Shown here: piece after piece, positions 1 to 6,847 of the stretch
Layout: each line of letters starts with the position of its first letter
How positions within the stretch are numbered: position 1 is the first letter of the stretch
Assembly: GCA_030619345.1 (NCBI GenBank)
Contig: JAUXBO010000023.1
Coordinates: 1 to 14,244 of the forward strand
Reading direction: 5' to 3'
Length of the DNA stretch: 14,244 nt
Source: Candidatus Zixiibacteriota bacterium
GTDB taxonomy: Bacteria; Zixibacteria; MSB-5A5; GN15; FEB-12
Notes under the pieces: generated by a model
Told to the model about the DNA's origin: nothing
What the model saw: the letters and a program-made list of their open reading frames with translations, nothing else
Database searches by the model: none
Translations under genes and position numbers: made by a program

Positions 1-554
1 ACCGAAAACGGTGCATCCAGTGAGAGATGAGAATTGGAGATTTTCAAGGTATCGGAGACTTCATTTTCGGTGAGTTCCAATTCCTTGGCGATCTCTTCGG
101 GCGAGGGTACGCGCCCCAATCCCTGTTCGAGGCGACTGGAGGCCTTGCCAATTTTATGCAGCGTGCCCACCCGGTTCAACGGTAAACGTACGATTCGGCT
201 CTGTTCGGCCAGAGCCTGCAAAATCGCCTGTCTGATCCACCACACAGCATAGCTGATAAACTTGAATCCGCGAGTCTCGTCAAACCTCTTCGCCGCTTTG
301 ATAAGGCCAATATTGCCTTCGTTAATAAGATCGGCGAGGGACAAACCCTGATTCTGATACTGTTTGGCTACCGAGACAACGAAGCGCAGATTCGCTTTGG
401 TAAGTGCTTCCAGGGCACGTTTGTCGCCCTGCTTGATTTTGCGAGCCAGGCGCACTTCTTCGTCAGCGGTAATGAGAGGAGTTTCCCCTATCTCGCGAAG
501 ATAGAGATCCAGCGAACGATCTTCATCGCGATACTTTAGGGATTGTTTAGCCAC
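1..554 (-). CDS. rpoD: Primary RNA polymerase sigma factor (RpoD/SigA), 3' end cut by the window edge
   Basis: Housekeeping sigma-70 factor that directs RNA polymerase to most promoters. The 184 visible codons cover region 1.2 (about residues 13-45, with LYLREIGETPLIT), region 2 (about 53-125, with the family signature DLINEGNIGLIKAA at 75-88, then FISYAVWWIRQAI and EQSRIVRLPLN) and the start of region 3. The rest of region 3 and region 4 lie beyond position 1. The start is GTG at 554; an in-frame TAA two codons upstream excludes an earlier start, and AAGGAG lies at 568-573, rather far away (13 nt). The protein lacks region 1.1 and begins almost at region 1.2, which by recall resembles the short primary sigma factors of Bacteroidota. 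It lies 76 nt downstream of an htrA gene on the same strand and may be partly co-transcribed with it; no clear promoter of its own was seen. Confidence 0.93.
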   Translation of the reverse strand, partial: MAKQSLKYRDEDRSLDLYLREIGETPLITADEEVRLARKIKQGDKRALEALTKANLRFVVSVAKQYQNQGLSLADLINEGNIGLIKAAKRFDETRGFKFISYAVWWIRQAILQALAEQSRIVRLPLNRVGTLHKIGKASSRLEQGLGRVPSPEEIAKELELTENEVSDTLKISNSHLSLDAPFS

Positions 555-630
555 AGGTTATGACCGTCTCCTTCCACACATGTTGTTAACACCATCCGCA
601 ACCCACTTTGGGAAGAGGATACTTAAGATA

Positions 631-2121
631 CTATTTTCTATCTTGTCTAATCACTTTACGGGCAATGGAACCATCCGGTTCCAGTACTATCAACGGAATC
701 CGCATCTTTTGATTTTGAATTGATCCGGTCACGCTGTTAAACTGCTCAAGACTGCTGACGACCTTGTTATTAATCTGCAATATGATCGTCCCCGGAGCAA
801 CTGATGCCCGCGCAGCTGGTGATCCAGTCCGAACACGGTCGACAAACATTCCTTCAAGATGCTCGGCGCCAATTTCGTCAGCCTTAGCTTGAGAGAATTG
901 CTCGACGGTCATGCCCATCCAGTTGGTTCTCTCGGTTCCGTCATTCCCACTGCCGGCAACTTCAACTTCATCCTGGTCGCCTACTTCGGCAACCATATCC
1001 AGAAACTTACCATCGCGGACAACTTTCATGGAAACTGTTGAACCGCTTTTGACGGTCGACACCAGTACTCTGAGTTCATCACCGTCATCTACTTCCTGAT
1101 CGTTGAAACCAATTATTATGTCGCCATCCAGAATTCCCGCCTTTTCGGCAGGTGAATCGGAGAAGACCGAGTCCACGAGCACACCGCGGACGGCATCGAG
1201 CCCCTGTCGCTTAGCTTCCCTTTCAGTGACGTCATTGAGCCAGACACCCAGCCAGCCGCGACTTACCTGGCCGGTGGCAATTAAATCGGGTACAACCGCT
1301 CTCGCCAAACTAACCGGTATGGCAAATCCAATACCGACCGAAGAACCTGTTGGACTTGAGATAGCGGCGTTTATACCTATGCATTCACCGCGCAGATTGA
1401 GCAGCGGCCCCCCGGAATTTCCCGGATTGATGGAGGCGTCAGTCTGAATATAACTCTGATAGCGCGGGGTCTCGCGACCGAACCGAAGGTTACTGCGCCC
1501 TTTAGCCGAGATCACACCGACCGTAACAGTGCGGTCCAATCCCTGCTGCGGAAACGGATTGCCGATTGCAATCGCCCAGTCACCGACACGAATGTCATTG
1601 GAATTGCCAAAAGGAATAACAGTGATATTTTCTTCCGGCTCTACTTTGAGCACCGCCAGATCAGTTTGTTGATCCTGACCGACCAGGATAGCTTCATAAA
1701 CATAACCGGTCGAAGTTCGGACCATTAGTTCGTCGGCTCCCTTGATCACGTGATTATTCGTGAGAATGTATCCGTCTTCGCGAAAAAAGAACCCTGATCC
1801 TGATGAGGTCGAGTAATTCGGCCCCTGATGCCACCACGGAAGTTCATCCCGTTTGGTTCGGGCCGAGATATTTACGACCGCATTCTTAACTTGGTCAACA
1901 ACCGCAACAAACGGTGATTCCATACGGTCATTGCTCTGAACAACCGGGTAAAGACCGGCCTCAAAGTTATTTGTAGGCGTATCGGCTTCAATCTTGGCTG
2001 AGAAATCAAGCCCAGAGGAGATCAGCATGCCAGAGAGAATCGAGGCGACAGCTATGAGACCCACACCCATTAGATTGAGCCCCCTGCGGACGCTACCGGG
2101 AGAGATATTTCGTTTGTTCAA
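631..2121 (-). CDS. HtrA/DegP-family serine protease, membrane-anchored, two PDZ domains
   Basis: Periplasmic quality-control protease/chaperone of family S1C. Numbering from the TTG at 2121 (496 aa): one N-terminal membrane segment at about 17-37 after an RR pair, trypsin-like domain at about 70-280 with an intact triad of His124 (TNNHV), Asp154 (TDLAVLK) and Ser236 (NPGNSGGPL), PDZ1 at about 287-380 (RGWLGVWL start) and PDZ2 at about 399-485. The start is uncertain. An in-frame TTG also exists at 2139, but it would leave only about 8 nt of leader after the promoter at 2154-2182. TTG 2121 has GGAGG at 2133-2137 upstream. ATG 2070 would remove the basic residues before the membrane segment. 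The gene is transcribed toward the sigma factor gene. Family assignment is certain; the substrate is unknown. Confidence 0.93.
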   Translation of the reverse strand: MNKRNISPGSVRRGLNLMGVGLIAVASILSGMLISSGLDFSAKIEADTPTNNFEAGLYPVVQSNDRMESPFVAVVDQVKNAVVNISARTKRDELPWWHQGPNYSTSSGSGFFFREDGYILTNNHVIKGADELMVRTSTGYVYEAILVGQDQQTDLAVLKVEPEENITVIPFGNSNDIRVGDWAIAIGNPFPQQGLDRTVTVGVISAKGRSNLRFGRETPRYQSYIQTDASINPGNSGGPLLNLRGECIGINAAISSPTGSSVGIGFAIPVSLARAVVPDLIATGQVSRGWLGVWLNDVTEREAKRQGLDAVRGVLVDSVFSDSPAEKAGILDGDIIIGFNDQEVDDGDELRVLVSTVKSGSTVSMKVVRDGKFLDMVAEVGDQDEVEVAGSGNDGTERTNWMGMTVEQFSQAKADEIGAEHLEGMFVDRVRTGSPAARASVAPGTIILQINNKVVSSLEQFNSVTGSIQNQKMRIPLIVLEPDGSIARKVIRQDRK

Positions 2122-2153
2122 ACTTCCTATGTCCTCCAAAGAGCTAGCCTATC

Positions 2154-2182
2154 AGTATACTTACGAAGTAACTATATGTCAA
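2154..2182 (-). promoter_or_regulatory. Consensus sigma-70 promoter of the membrane htrA gene
   Basis: On the minus strand a perfect -35 box TTGACA (2177-2182) is followed after exactly 17 nt by TATACT (2154-2159). Transcription would start near 2147, about 26 nt before the preferred TTG start and just upstream of GGAGG. AT-rich DNA lies upstream. Confidence 0.8.
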
Positions 2183-2271
2183 GCCAGTAATGACTATTTT
2201 AAAATCTTTGTTCCAATGTTTATAACGCTTATATGACTACTTTTGATTCAAAATTGATTCATATTTACTCC

Positions 2272-2375
2272 AAAAAAATAAGCTACAGGCGGGTTACTGC
2301 CTCTGTCAGCAATCCAACCGGAAGATACCGAGCCCCGCAGCAAGTCACCCGACTCCGCTAAGAGCCGTAACCTGT
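2272..2375 (-). other. Possible structured element in the htrA/aldolase divergent region
   Basis: Two pairing arms about 75 nt apart enclose this gene-free stretch: GGTTAC (2292-2297) with GTAACC (2367-2372), and the competing ACAGG (2285-2289) with CCTGT (2371-2375). Inside is a small hairpin AGTC-ACCC-GACT. Read on the minus strand, the structure is followed by a run of seven T (2278-2272). No known riboswitch or small RNA family was recognised and no convincing promoter for it was found, so this is only a structural candidate. Confidence 0.25.
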
Positions 2376-2403
2376 TGACATATCTATGGGAATAATCTAA
2401 CTT
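2375..2403 (+). promoter_or_regulatory. Probable promoter of the aldolase-fol-pan operon
   Basis: TTGACA (2375-2380), a 17-nt spacer, then TAACTT (2398-2403). The -10 region also reads TAACTTTG, fitting the Bacteroidota TAnnTTTG pattern. Transcription would begin at about 2409-2411, on or next to the ATG at 2409, so the first mRNA may be leaderless. The -10 match is imperfect. Confidence 0.5.
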
Positions 2404-2408
2404 TGGCC

Positions 2409-3083
2409 ATGACTAACCAGCTCGAAAATGCCCGCCAGAGACTGGTTGAAACAGGCCAAAAGCTCTACGCCAAAGGTTTCCTGGCCGGCAGCGATGGGAA
2501 CAGCTCGATCAGGCTTCCAGATGAACAATTCCTGATTACTCCGTCGGGACTGGCCAAGGGGGAATTGGCGCCGGAGGATTTGGTACTGCTCGATTCCCAC
2601 TTTGTCAAAGTCGAGGGTCGCTACCAACCGTCATCTGAGTACAAAATGCACCAGTTTGTGTATAGTAACAGACCCGATATTTCTGCTTGTGTCCATTCCC
2701 ATGCGCCGTATTGCACCGCTTTTGCCACCGCCGGTCGGGAACTTCCTGATAATATCCTCCCCGAAACGGTCCTGTTTGTCGGCAGAATCTGTCTAACCGA
2801 ATATGCCCCGCCCGGCACCGATGCTGTCGCGAAAACTTTGAAGCCGTTTACTGGCGAAAACAATGCTTTCCTGCTTCGCAATCATGGGCTTTTGACCATC
2901 GGGAGGAATCTGCAGGAGGCCTTCTGGAGACATGAAACCGTTGAGCACTTTGCCCGAATCTACTTCCTTGCCTGTCAACTGGGAGAGGTCGGGTCAATTC
3001 CAAAAGAGGACTTCCAGAGATTGACACGAATGAGGAATTCGATGCAGGCAACACCAGATAACCCGGAGCCGAAACCGAAATGA
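2409..3083 (+). CDS. Class II aldolase (FucA/AraD/MtnB superfamily)
   Basis: Zinc-dependent cytosolic enzyme that cleaves or dehydrates sugar phosphates through an enediolate. The 224-residue protein has GNSSIR, TPSG, the catalytic glutamate in SSEYKMH (Glu77) and zinc ligands His96 and His98 (HSHAP) and His159 (RNHG). All four sit exactly four residues after the recalled E. coli FucA positions (73, 92, 94, 155), implying a gap-free core alignment. ATG 2409 is preferred over TTG 2403, which would overlap the promoter -10 box. No Shine-Dalgarno sequence precedes it. The stop overlaps the next start by 4 nt (ATGA). It opens the folate/pantothenate operon. The substrate cannot be read from sequence; fuculose-1-phosphate, 5-deoxyribulose-1-phosphate and methylthioribulose-1-phosphate are all possible. 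Confidence 0.9.
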   Translation: MTNQLENARQRLVETGQKLYAKGFLAGSDGNSSIRLPDEQFLITPSGLAKGELAPEDLVLLDSHFVKVEGRYQPSSEYKMHQFVYSNRPDISACVHSHAPYCTAFATAGRELPDNILPETVLFVGRICLTEYAPPGTDAVAKTLKPFTGENNAFLLRNHGLLTIGRNLQEAFWRHETVEHFARIYFLACQLGEVGSIPKEDFQRLTRMRNSMQATPDNPEPKPK

Positions 3084-4276
3084 GAATCAAGAAAATTGTC
3101 ATCGATAAGGCTAATCGCCTTTTTCAGCTGCCGCCCGATCTGGCTTCGTTTTTCAGAACTCAGAAAAAACCAACCCTGATTAAAAGAACGAAAATGTTGG
3201 ACCTTGCCTCGCTTAATTGGCCGATAGAGTTCACCGAAGGCACAAGTGCCGATGATACAAGTATTGATCCCGCGGGACTGAAACAGGCTTCGGAGAGCCA
3301 ATTGTCGGAACTGGCCGAAGAATTGGCCAACTGGCTCAACGCCACGCACGGGGCGAAACTAGTCTCCAACCGTGAAATATACATCGGTGGCCGGATTTCC
3401 AATACAATGCTAAATCTCTCTTTGGCTTTGATCGATTCCGGTGACCTCGTGTTGGTCCCCGATCTGGCCGTACCGCTTTACCGTTCCGTAACAGCCGCCT
3501 GCAATGGACAAGCTGTTACTTATCATTTGGACCCACGGCAAGATTACAAGCCGGATATTGAGCGGATTAACTCCCGGGTCGGAAGAGTTGTTCGGCTTCT
3601 CTTTCTCAATAGTCCGCACAACCCGACCGGGGCGGAGTTGTCTTCACAGGATTTTGAGCATCTTGTATACTACGCCTCGCGGGAGAATATCGCTCTTATA
3701 AATGATGCCGCCTATCAGTCGATTCCCAGTCGAAAGCCAGCTTCTCTTTTGGGTGTACCCGGAGGGAAAAATATCGGCGCCGAAGTCTACTCTTTCGCCT
3801 ATCTGTTGGGACTGCCCGATATCGGCCTCGGCTTTGTAGCTGGAAACCGTGAAATCGTGAACGCGCTAAATTCTGCCTCGCGGCTGAACAAATCCTACAT
3901 CCCGGCCTTTTATGTCGACCTGATCAAACGTGCAATTCGGCAATATCCGGGAGAAGGGGTGAAAAGTATTCGTCGGCAATTGGCCCAGTCATCTTTGGAA
4001 GCAACCAAACTTCTGGAGATGCTGGCGCTTGAGAAGTGCAGTGTGGACAATGTACCGTTTATCTGGGCTCGCATCACGCGCCGTGGCCGAGCCTCCAACG
4101 CTGCCTCGATTTTATACCGGCGCAGCCGCATCATGACAACACCGGGCACTGCCTTTGGTGAGAGTGGCGAAGGATTCCTGAGGTTCTCATTGACTGCTTC
4201 CCCCGAAGATTACCAGGAAGCGCGCAGCCGGGTCAAATCACGCCGGAACATACTAAAAACGGAAGACGACGAATGA
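3080..4276 (+). CDS. Class I/II aminotransferase fold protein (DapL-like) lacking the PLP lysine; probable pseudoenzyme
   Basis: 398 aa, the usual length of fold-type I aminotransferases, closest by eye to the LL-diaminopimelate aminotransferase group: LPPDL near the N-terminus, NPTG at 181-184, NDAAY with Asp209 and Tyr212, TPGTAFG at 354-360, FLRFSLT with Arg368. The segment normally reading SxSKTYNMTGWRxGF is SFAYLLGLPDIGLGF (238-252), so the Schiff-base lysine is Tyr241 (codon 3800-3802) and the following arginine is Gly249. The GSKEG phosphate loop is GRISN (104-108), the PGYPVY tyrosine is Val131 and the GIGDPD motif is missing. The frame is open throughout, so this is not a frameshift. 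It overlaps the aldolase and folB by 4 nt each, so it is co-translated. It may be a structural or regulatory partner; a normal transaminase is unlikely. Confidence 0.85.
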   Translation: MRIKKIVIDKANRLFQLPPDLASFFRTQKKPTLIKRTKMLDLASLNWPIEFTEGTSADDTSIDPAGLKQASESQLSELAEELANWLNATHGAKLVSNREIYIGGRISNTMLNLSLALIDSGDLVLVPDLAVPLYRSVTAACNGQAVTYHLDPRQDYKPDIERINSRVGRVVRLLFLNSPHNPTGAELSSQDFEHLVYYASRENIALINDAAYQSIPSRKPASLLGVPGGKNIGAEVYSFAYLLGLPDIGLGFVAGNREIVNALNSASRLNKSYIPAFYVDLIKRAIRQYPGEGVKSIRRQLAQSSLEATKLLEMLALEKCSVDNVPFIWARITRRGRASNAASILYRRSRIMTTPGTAFGESGEGFLRFSLTASPEDYQEARSRVKSRRNILKTEDDE

Positions 4277-4668
4277 AGGACATAATTCGCCTGTCCGGCA
4301 TGTCATTCTATGGTTACCATGGCGTCACGACCGCAGAAAAAGAGACCGGCCGCATGTTCGAAGTTGATTGTGAGTTGGAAGTGGACCTGGCCGATGCCGG
4401 TTCCTCGGACAAACTTGTTGATACGGTCGATTATTCCTACATCTATGAGGTCATTCGAAAAACATTGCAGGACAAAGCATTTTCTTTACTGGAAGGAATC
4501 GCGACTCATCTGGCGACCAATTTGCTTGACAAGTTTCCAATCTATCGGGTAACTTTGAAGGTGCGTAAAAGAACACCCCCAATTGCCGGACATATAAAAT
4601 TTATTGAGGTTGAAATTACCAGATACCAGACAGACCCCCACCAATTGATAGACGACTCCAAAGCGTAA
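4273..4668 (+). CDS. folB: Dihydroneopterin aldolase
   Basis: Folate synthesis enzyme that converts 7,8-dihydroneopterin to 6-hydroxymethyl-7,8-dihydropterin and releases glycolaldehyde. The 131-residue protein has the family layout: FYGYHGV at 12-18, Glu22 of the pterin site, DTVDY (Tyr54), LLEGIA with Glu74, and KVRKRTPPIAG with the catalytic lysine near residue 99. Family members form octamers or tetramers in the cytosol. The ATG at 4273 lies inside the upstream stop (ATGA overlap), and folK follows after 11 nt, so the product passes directly to the enzyme encoded next door. The tail after about residue 118 is a short family-external extension. Confidence 0.93.
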   Translation: MKDIIRLSGMSFYGYHGVTTAEKETGRMFEVDCELEVDLADAGSSDKLVDTVDYSYIYEVIRKTLQDKAFSLLEGIATHLATNLLDKFPIYRVTLKVRKRTPPIAGHIKFIEVEITRYQTDPHQLIDDSKA

Positions 4669-4679
4669 GGACAATTCTA

Positions 4680-5189
4680 ATGGCCGAAACGGTATACATC
4701 TTACTGGGCTCAAACAGCGGAGACCGAGAACGGAATCTAAAGAACGCCCTCTCCCGATTGCGTGACGTGGAAGGTTTCGAGATCGTTGCATCTTCGGGCA
4801 TTTATATCTCCGAAGCAGTCGAGATGGTTGGGGAGAATCCTGATTTCATGAATCAGGTCGTGATGGGTGACTTCCAGTTTCGTCCCAACGAACTCCTGGC
4901 TGATTTGGAGACTATCGAACTAAAAATGGGCCGAACTGAGAAAGGCGAAAAAAAAGCGCGTTCCATTGATCTTGACATTCTGCTTTTTGGTGACGAGATC
5001 ATCGAAACTGACAATCTATCCATCCCCCATCGGGAATTGCTCAAACGTCCGTTCGCGATGGTCCCGCTGCTTCAGATAACGCCCGACATCGAACACCCGG
5101 TAACCAAAAAACTGATATCTGAATTCTTGAGCGCAGGAGAGGCGAAAAAAATTCTCCTATTCAAAGACCATGTCGCAAGAAATATTTGA
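4680..5189 (+). CDS. folK: 6-hydroxymethyl-7,8-dihydropterin pyrophosphokinase (HPPK)
   Basis: Transfers pyrophosphate from ATP to 6-hydroxymethyl-7,8-dihydropterin, giving the substrate for dihydropteroate synthase. The 169-residue protein has LLGSNSGDRERNL at 8-20, FMNQVV, the signature RSIDLDILLFGD around residue 95-105 with its two metal-binding aspartates, and IPHRELLKRPFAMVPL. AAGGA close to the folB stop gives a good ribosome site about 8 nt before ATG 4680. The 3' end overlaps the kinase gene by 20 nt. The usual partners folP and folE are not in the window. Confidence 0.95.
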   Translation: MAETVYILLGSNSGDRERNLKNALSRLRDVEGFEIVASSGIYISEAVEMVGENPDFMNQVVMGDFQFRPNELLADLETIELKMGRTEKGEKKARSIDLDILLFGDEIIETDNLSIPHRELLKRPFAMVPLLQITPDIEHPVTKKLISEFLSAGEAKKILLFKDHVARNI

Positions 5190-5832
5190 ATACAATTATA
5201 TTTCGGTCGAAGGTGTCATCGGCGTCGGGAAAACCACCTTTGCCAGTATGTTGGCCGAACGACTTGATGCTGAACTGATTAATGAAGAGGTTTTTGAGAA
5301 TCCATTCCTGGTCGATTTCTATAAGAACAAAAAACGGTTCGCATTCTCCTGCCAACTTTTCTTTTTGATCTCGCGCTTTCAGCAGCAGCAACAACTGATG
5401 GTGCGCGATCTGTTTGCCCAGCGAATAGTGGCCGACTATCTATTTGCCAAAGACAGTATGTTTGCCTCGATTAATCTTTCCGAGCGGGAACTTGCTCTTT
5501 ACGATAAAATTGCGCCGATATTATCAGAAAATATCCCGCGACCCGATCTGGCCATCTATTTACAAGCCTCGACCGAGACGCTGCTCAAACGGATCCAGAA
5601 AAGAAGCTACACCTTTGAGAAGCCAATTGATTATGAGTATATCGAGATGCTCAATAAAGCATACGATTACTACTTTTTCAACTACACCGATACTCCCCTG
5701 CTGGTGGTGCGCACCGATGAAATAGATTTTGTAAACAACCCCCAGCATTTTGATGACTTGATTGAACAATTGCATAAACCAATCAGTGGGAAGAAATATT
5801 ACGCTCCCGCCGGAGATTTTGCCACAGGATAG
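5170..5832 (+). CDS. Deoxynucleoside kinase (deoxyguanosine/deoxyadenosine kinase family)
   Basis: Phosphorylates deoxynucleosides for dNTP salvage. The 220-residue protein has a P-loop GVIGVGKTT at 15-23, the substrate-site motif EEVFENPF at 39-46, ADYLFAKDSMFA (88-99, equivalent to the DRS-type motif) and an arginine-rich lid segment RIQKRSYTFEKPID at 141-154. A run of five glutamines occupies 71-75. ATG 5170 lies inside folK in another frame; the 20-nt overlap argues for translational coupling, since no strong ribosome site is adjacent. panB begins 4 nt after the stop. Substrate preference among dG, dA and dC cannot be decided by eye. A kinase of this type between folK and panB is, from memory, seen in other FCB bacteria. 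Confidence 0.9.
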   Translation: MSQEIFEYNYISVEGVIGVGKTTFASMLAERLDAELINEEVFENPFLVDFYKNKKRFAFSCQLFFLISRFQQQQQLMVRDLFAQRIVADYLFAKDSMFASINLSERELALYDKIAPILSENIPRPDLAIYLQASTETLLKRIQKRSYTFEKPIDYEYIEMLNKAYDYYFFNYTDTPLLVVRTDEIDFVNNPQHFDDLIEQLHKPISGKKYYAPAGDFATG

Positions 5833-5836
5833 CCAT

Positions 5837-6658
5837 ATGTCGAGAGTCAAAAATAAGAAAAAAAACACTATCCTGACTTTCATCAAGAAAAAGTCACGTG
5901 GTGAAAAAATTACGGTCTTAACCGCTTACGATTATTTTACGGCCGGACTTCTAGACAATGCGGGAATAGATTCCATTCTGGTTGGCGACTCGGCCGGAAA
6001 TGTCATTCATGGCTTTGGCTCGACTATTCCGGTAACAATGGATATCATGGTTGCTCATACAGCGGCGGTTTCGCGGGGAACGGAAACGGCCCTGGTGATT
6101 GCCGATATGCCGTTCATGTCGTATCAGCCTTCGATAGAAGTCGCCGTTACCAACGCTGGAAGATTTCTCAAAGAGGGGGGCGCGGAGGCGGTCAAAATCG
6201 AGGGTGGCCTGGAGATGGTTGAAACTGTCAAGCGGATTGTTGAATGCGGTATCCCGGTCATGGGACATATTGGCCTGACGCCACAGTCTATTCATCGCTT
6301 TGGCGGTCCGAAAGTTCAAGGACGACATGAGAAATCCAAAAATTATTTGATGGAGTCAGCATTGGCCCTTGAAGAGGCCGGCTGTTTTTCAATGGTTCTG
6401 GAACTGGTCAAGGCTGATATCGCCGCCGAAATAACTGAGAGTCTGAAGACCGCTGCCACTATCGGCATCGGGGCCGGGGTTGGCTGTGATGGTCAGGTTT
6501 TGGTCATCAACGATATGTTGGGGATGACGCCCGATGGATTCAATCCGAAGTTCCTGCGTAAATATGCCGATCTGCCTTCAATAATCTCTGAAGCTATTGC
6601 AAAATATATCGCCGATGTTAATGCAGGCGACTTCCCATCGGATGAAGAGTCGTTTTAG
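5837..6658 (+). CDS. panB: 3-methyl-2-oxobutanoate hydroxymethyltransferase (ketopantoate hydroxymethyltransferase)
   Basis: First committed step of pantothenate/CoA synthesis: adds a hydroxymethyl group from 5,10-methylene-THF to 2-ketoisovalerate. 273 aa, close to the usual 260-280. Visible motifs: TAYDY at 29-33, VGDSAGNV with metal ligand Asp51, PVTMDIMVAHTAAVSRG, ADMPFMSY with Asp90, EAVKIEGG at 117-124, GHIGLTPQS, GGPKVQGR, LELV with catalytic Glu189, and IGIGAGVGCDGQVLV. The start is ATG 5837, preceded by AGGA at 5826-5829. A longer in-frame reading from 5762 would only add residues encoded inside the kinase gene. Last gene of the operon; it uses a folate cofactor, linking it to folB and folK. 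panC and panD are not in the window. Confidence 0.96.
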   Translation: MSRVKNKKKNTILTFIKKKSRGEKITVLTAYDYFTAGLLDNAGIDSILVGDSAGNVIHGFGSTIPVTMDIMVAHTAAVSRGTETALVIADMPFMSYQPSIEVAVTNAGRFLKEGGAEAVKIEGGLEMVETVKRIVECGIPVMGHIGLTPQSIHRFGGPKVQGRHEKSKNYLMESALALEEAGCFSMVLELVKADIAAEITESLKTAATIGIGAGVGCDGQVLVINDMLGMTPDGFNPKFLRKYADLPSIISEAIAKYIADVNAGDFPSDEESF

Positions 6659-6666
6659 TGAGTTCA

Positions 6667-6709
6667 GTAGGTCGGGTTCCGGTGTTTGCTTGCAAACCCG
6701 AAACCCGAC
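6667..6709 (+). repeat. REP-like palindrome, copy 1 (GTAG head)
   Basis: GTAG (6667-6670) is followed by a long imperfect hairpin: GTCGGGTT (6671-6678) pairs with AACCCGAC (6702-6709), then CGG with CCG, then GTTTGC with GCAAAC. A GTAG head in front of a stem is the layout of REP sequences mobilised by RAYT transposases. It lies just after panB and may also protect or end transcripts, though no U-tract is adjacent. Confidence 0.7.
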
Positions 6710-6755
6710 ATCATGTATTATTGCTCTAAACCTTTTTTTTAAGTATTCCCAAATT

Positions 6756-6798
6756 GTCGGGTTTCAATCCGCCGGGGCCGGATCGGAACCCGACCTAC
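6756..6798 (-). repeat. REP-like palindrome, copy 2, inverted relative to copy 1
   Basis: Same 43-nt length and the same ends as copy 1, in the opposite orientation: GTAGGTCGGGTTCC reads on the minus strand from 6798, with the closing AACCCGAC arm ending at 6756. The central stem differs (ATCCG/CGGAT instead of GTTTGC/GCAAAC). The two copies, 46 nt apart, form a BIME-like pair between convergent genes. The DNA between them includes eight T (6733-6740) and no gene. Confidence 0.7.
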
Positions 6799-6847
6799 GA
6801 AAACTGTTGACCACACAGCTATAAGTTTTGTAGTCGGCGATACCACC

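Noticed and set aside
2285..2375. A small SRP RNA suggested by CCGGAAG
   Set aside because: The symmetric loop and AGCAG arm of SRP RNA do not pair around it; the local fold is a plain CGG/CCG hairpin.
3770..3830. A frameshift hiding the aminotransferase lysine
   Set aside because: The reading frame is continuous and flanking residues align on both sides (GGKNIGAEVYSF before, GLGFVAGN after), so the tyrosine is encoded as such.
5762..5836. A 25-codon upstream extension of panB
   Set aside because: It lies inside the kinase gene in another frame and does not resemble PanB N-termini; ATG 5837 has a good ribosome site.
6733..6740. A run of eight T after panB as a terminator
   Set aside because: No hairpin directly precedes it; the closest stem (the REP copy) ends 23 nt earlier.
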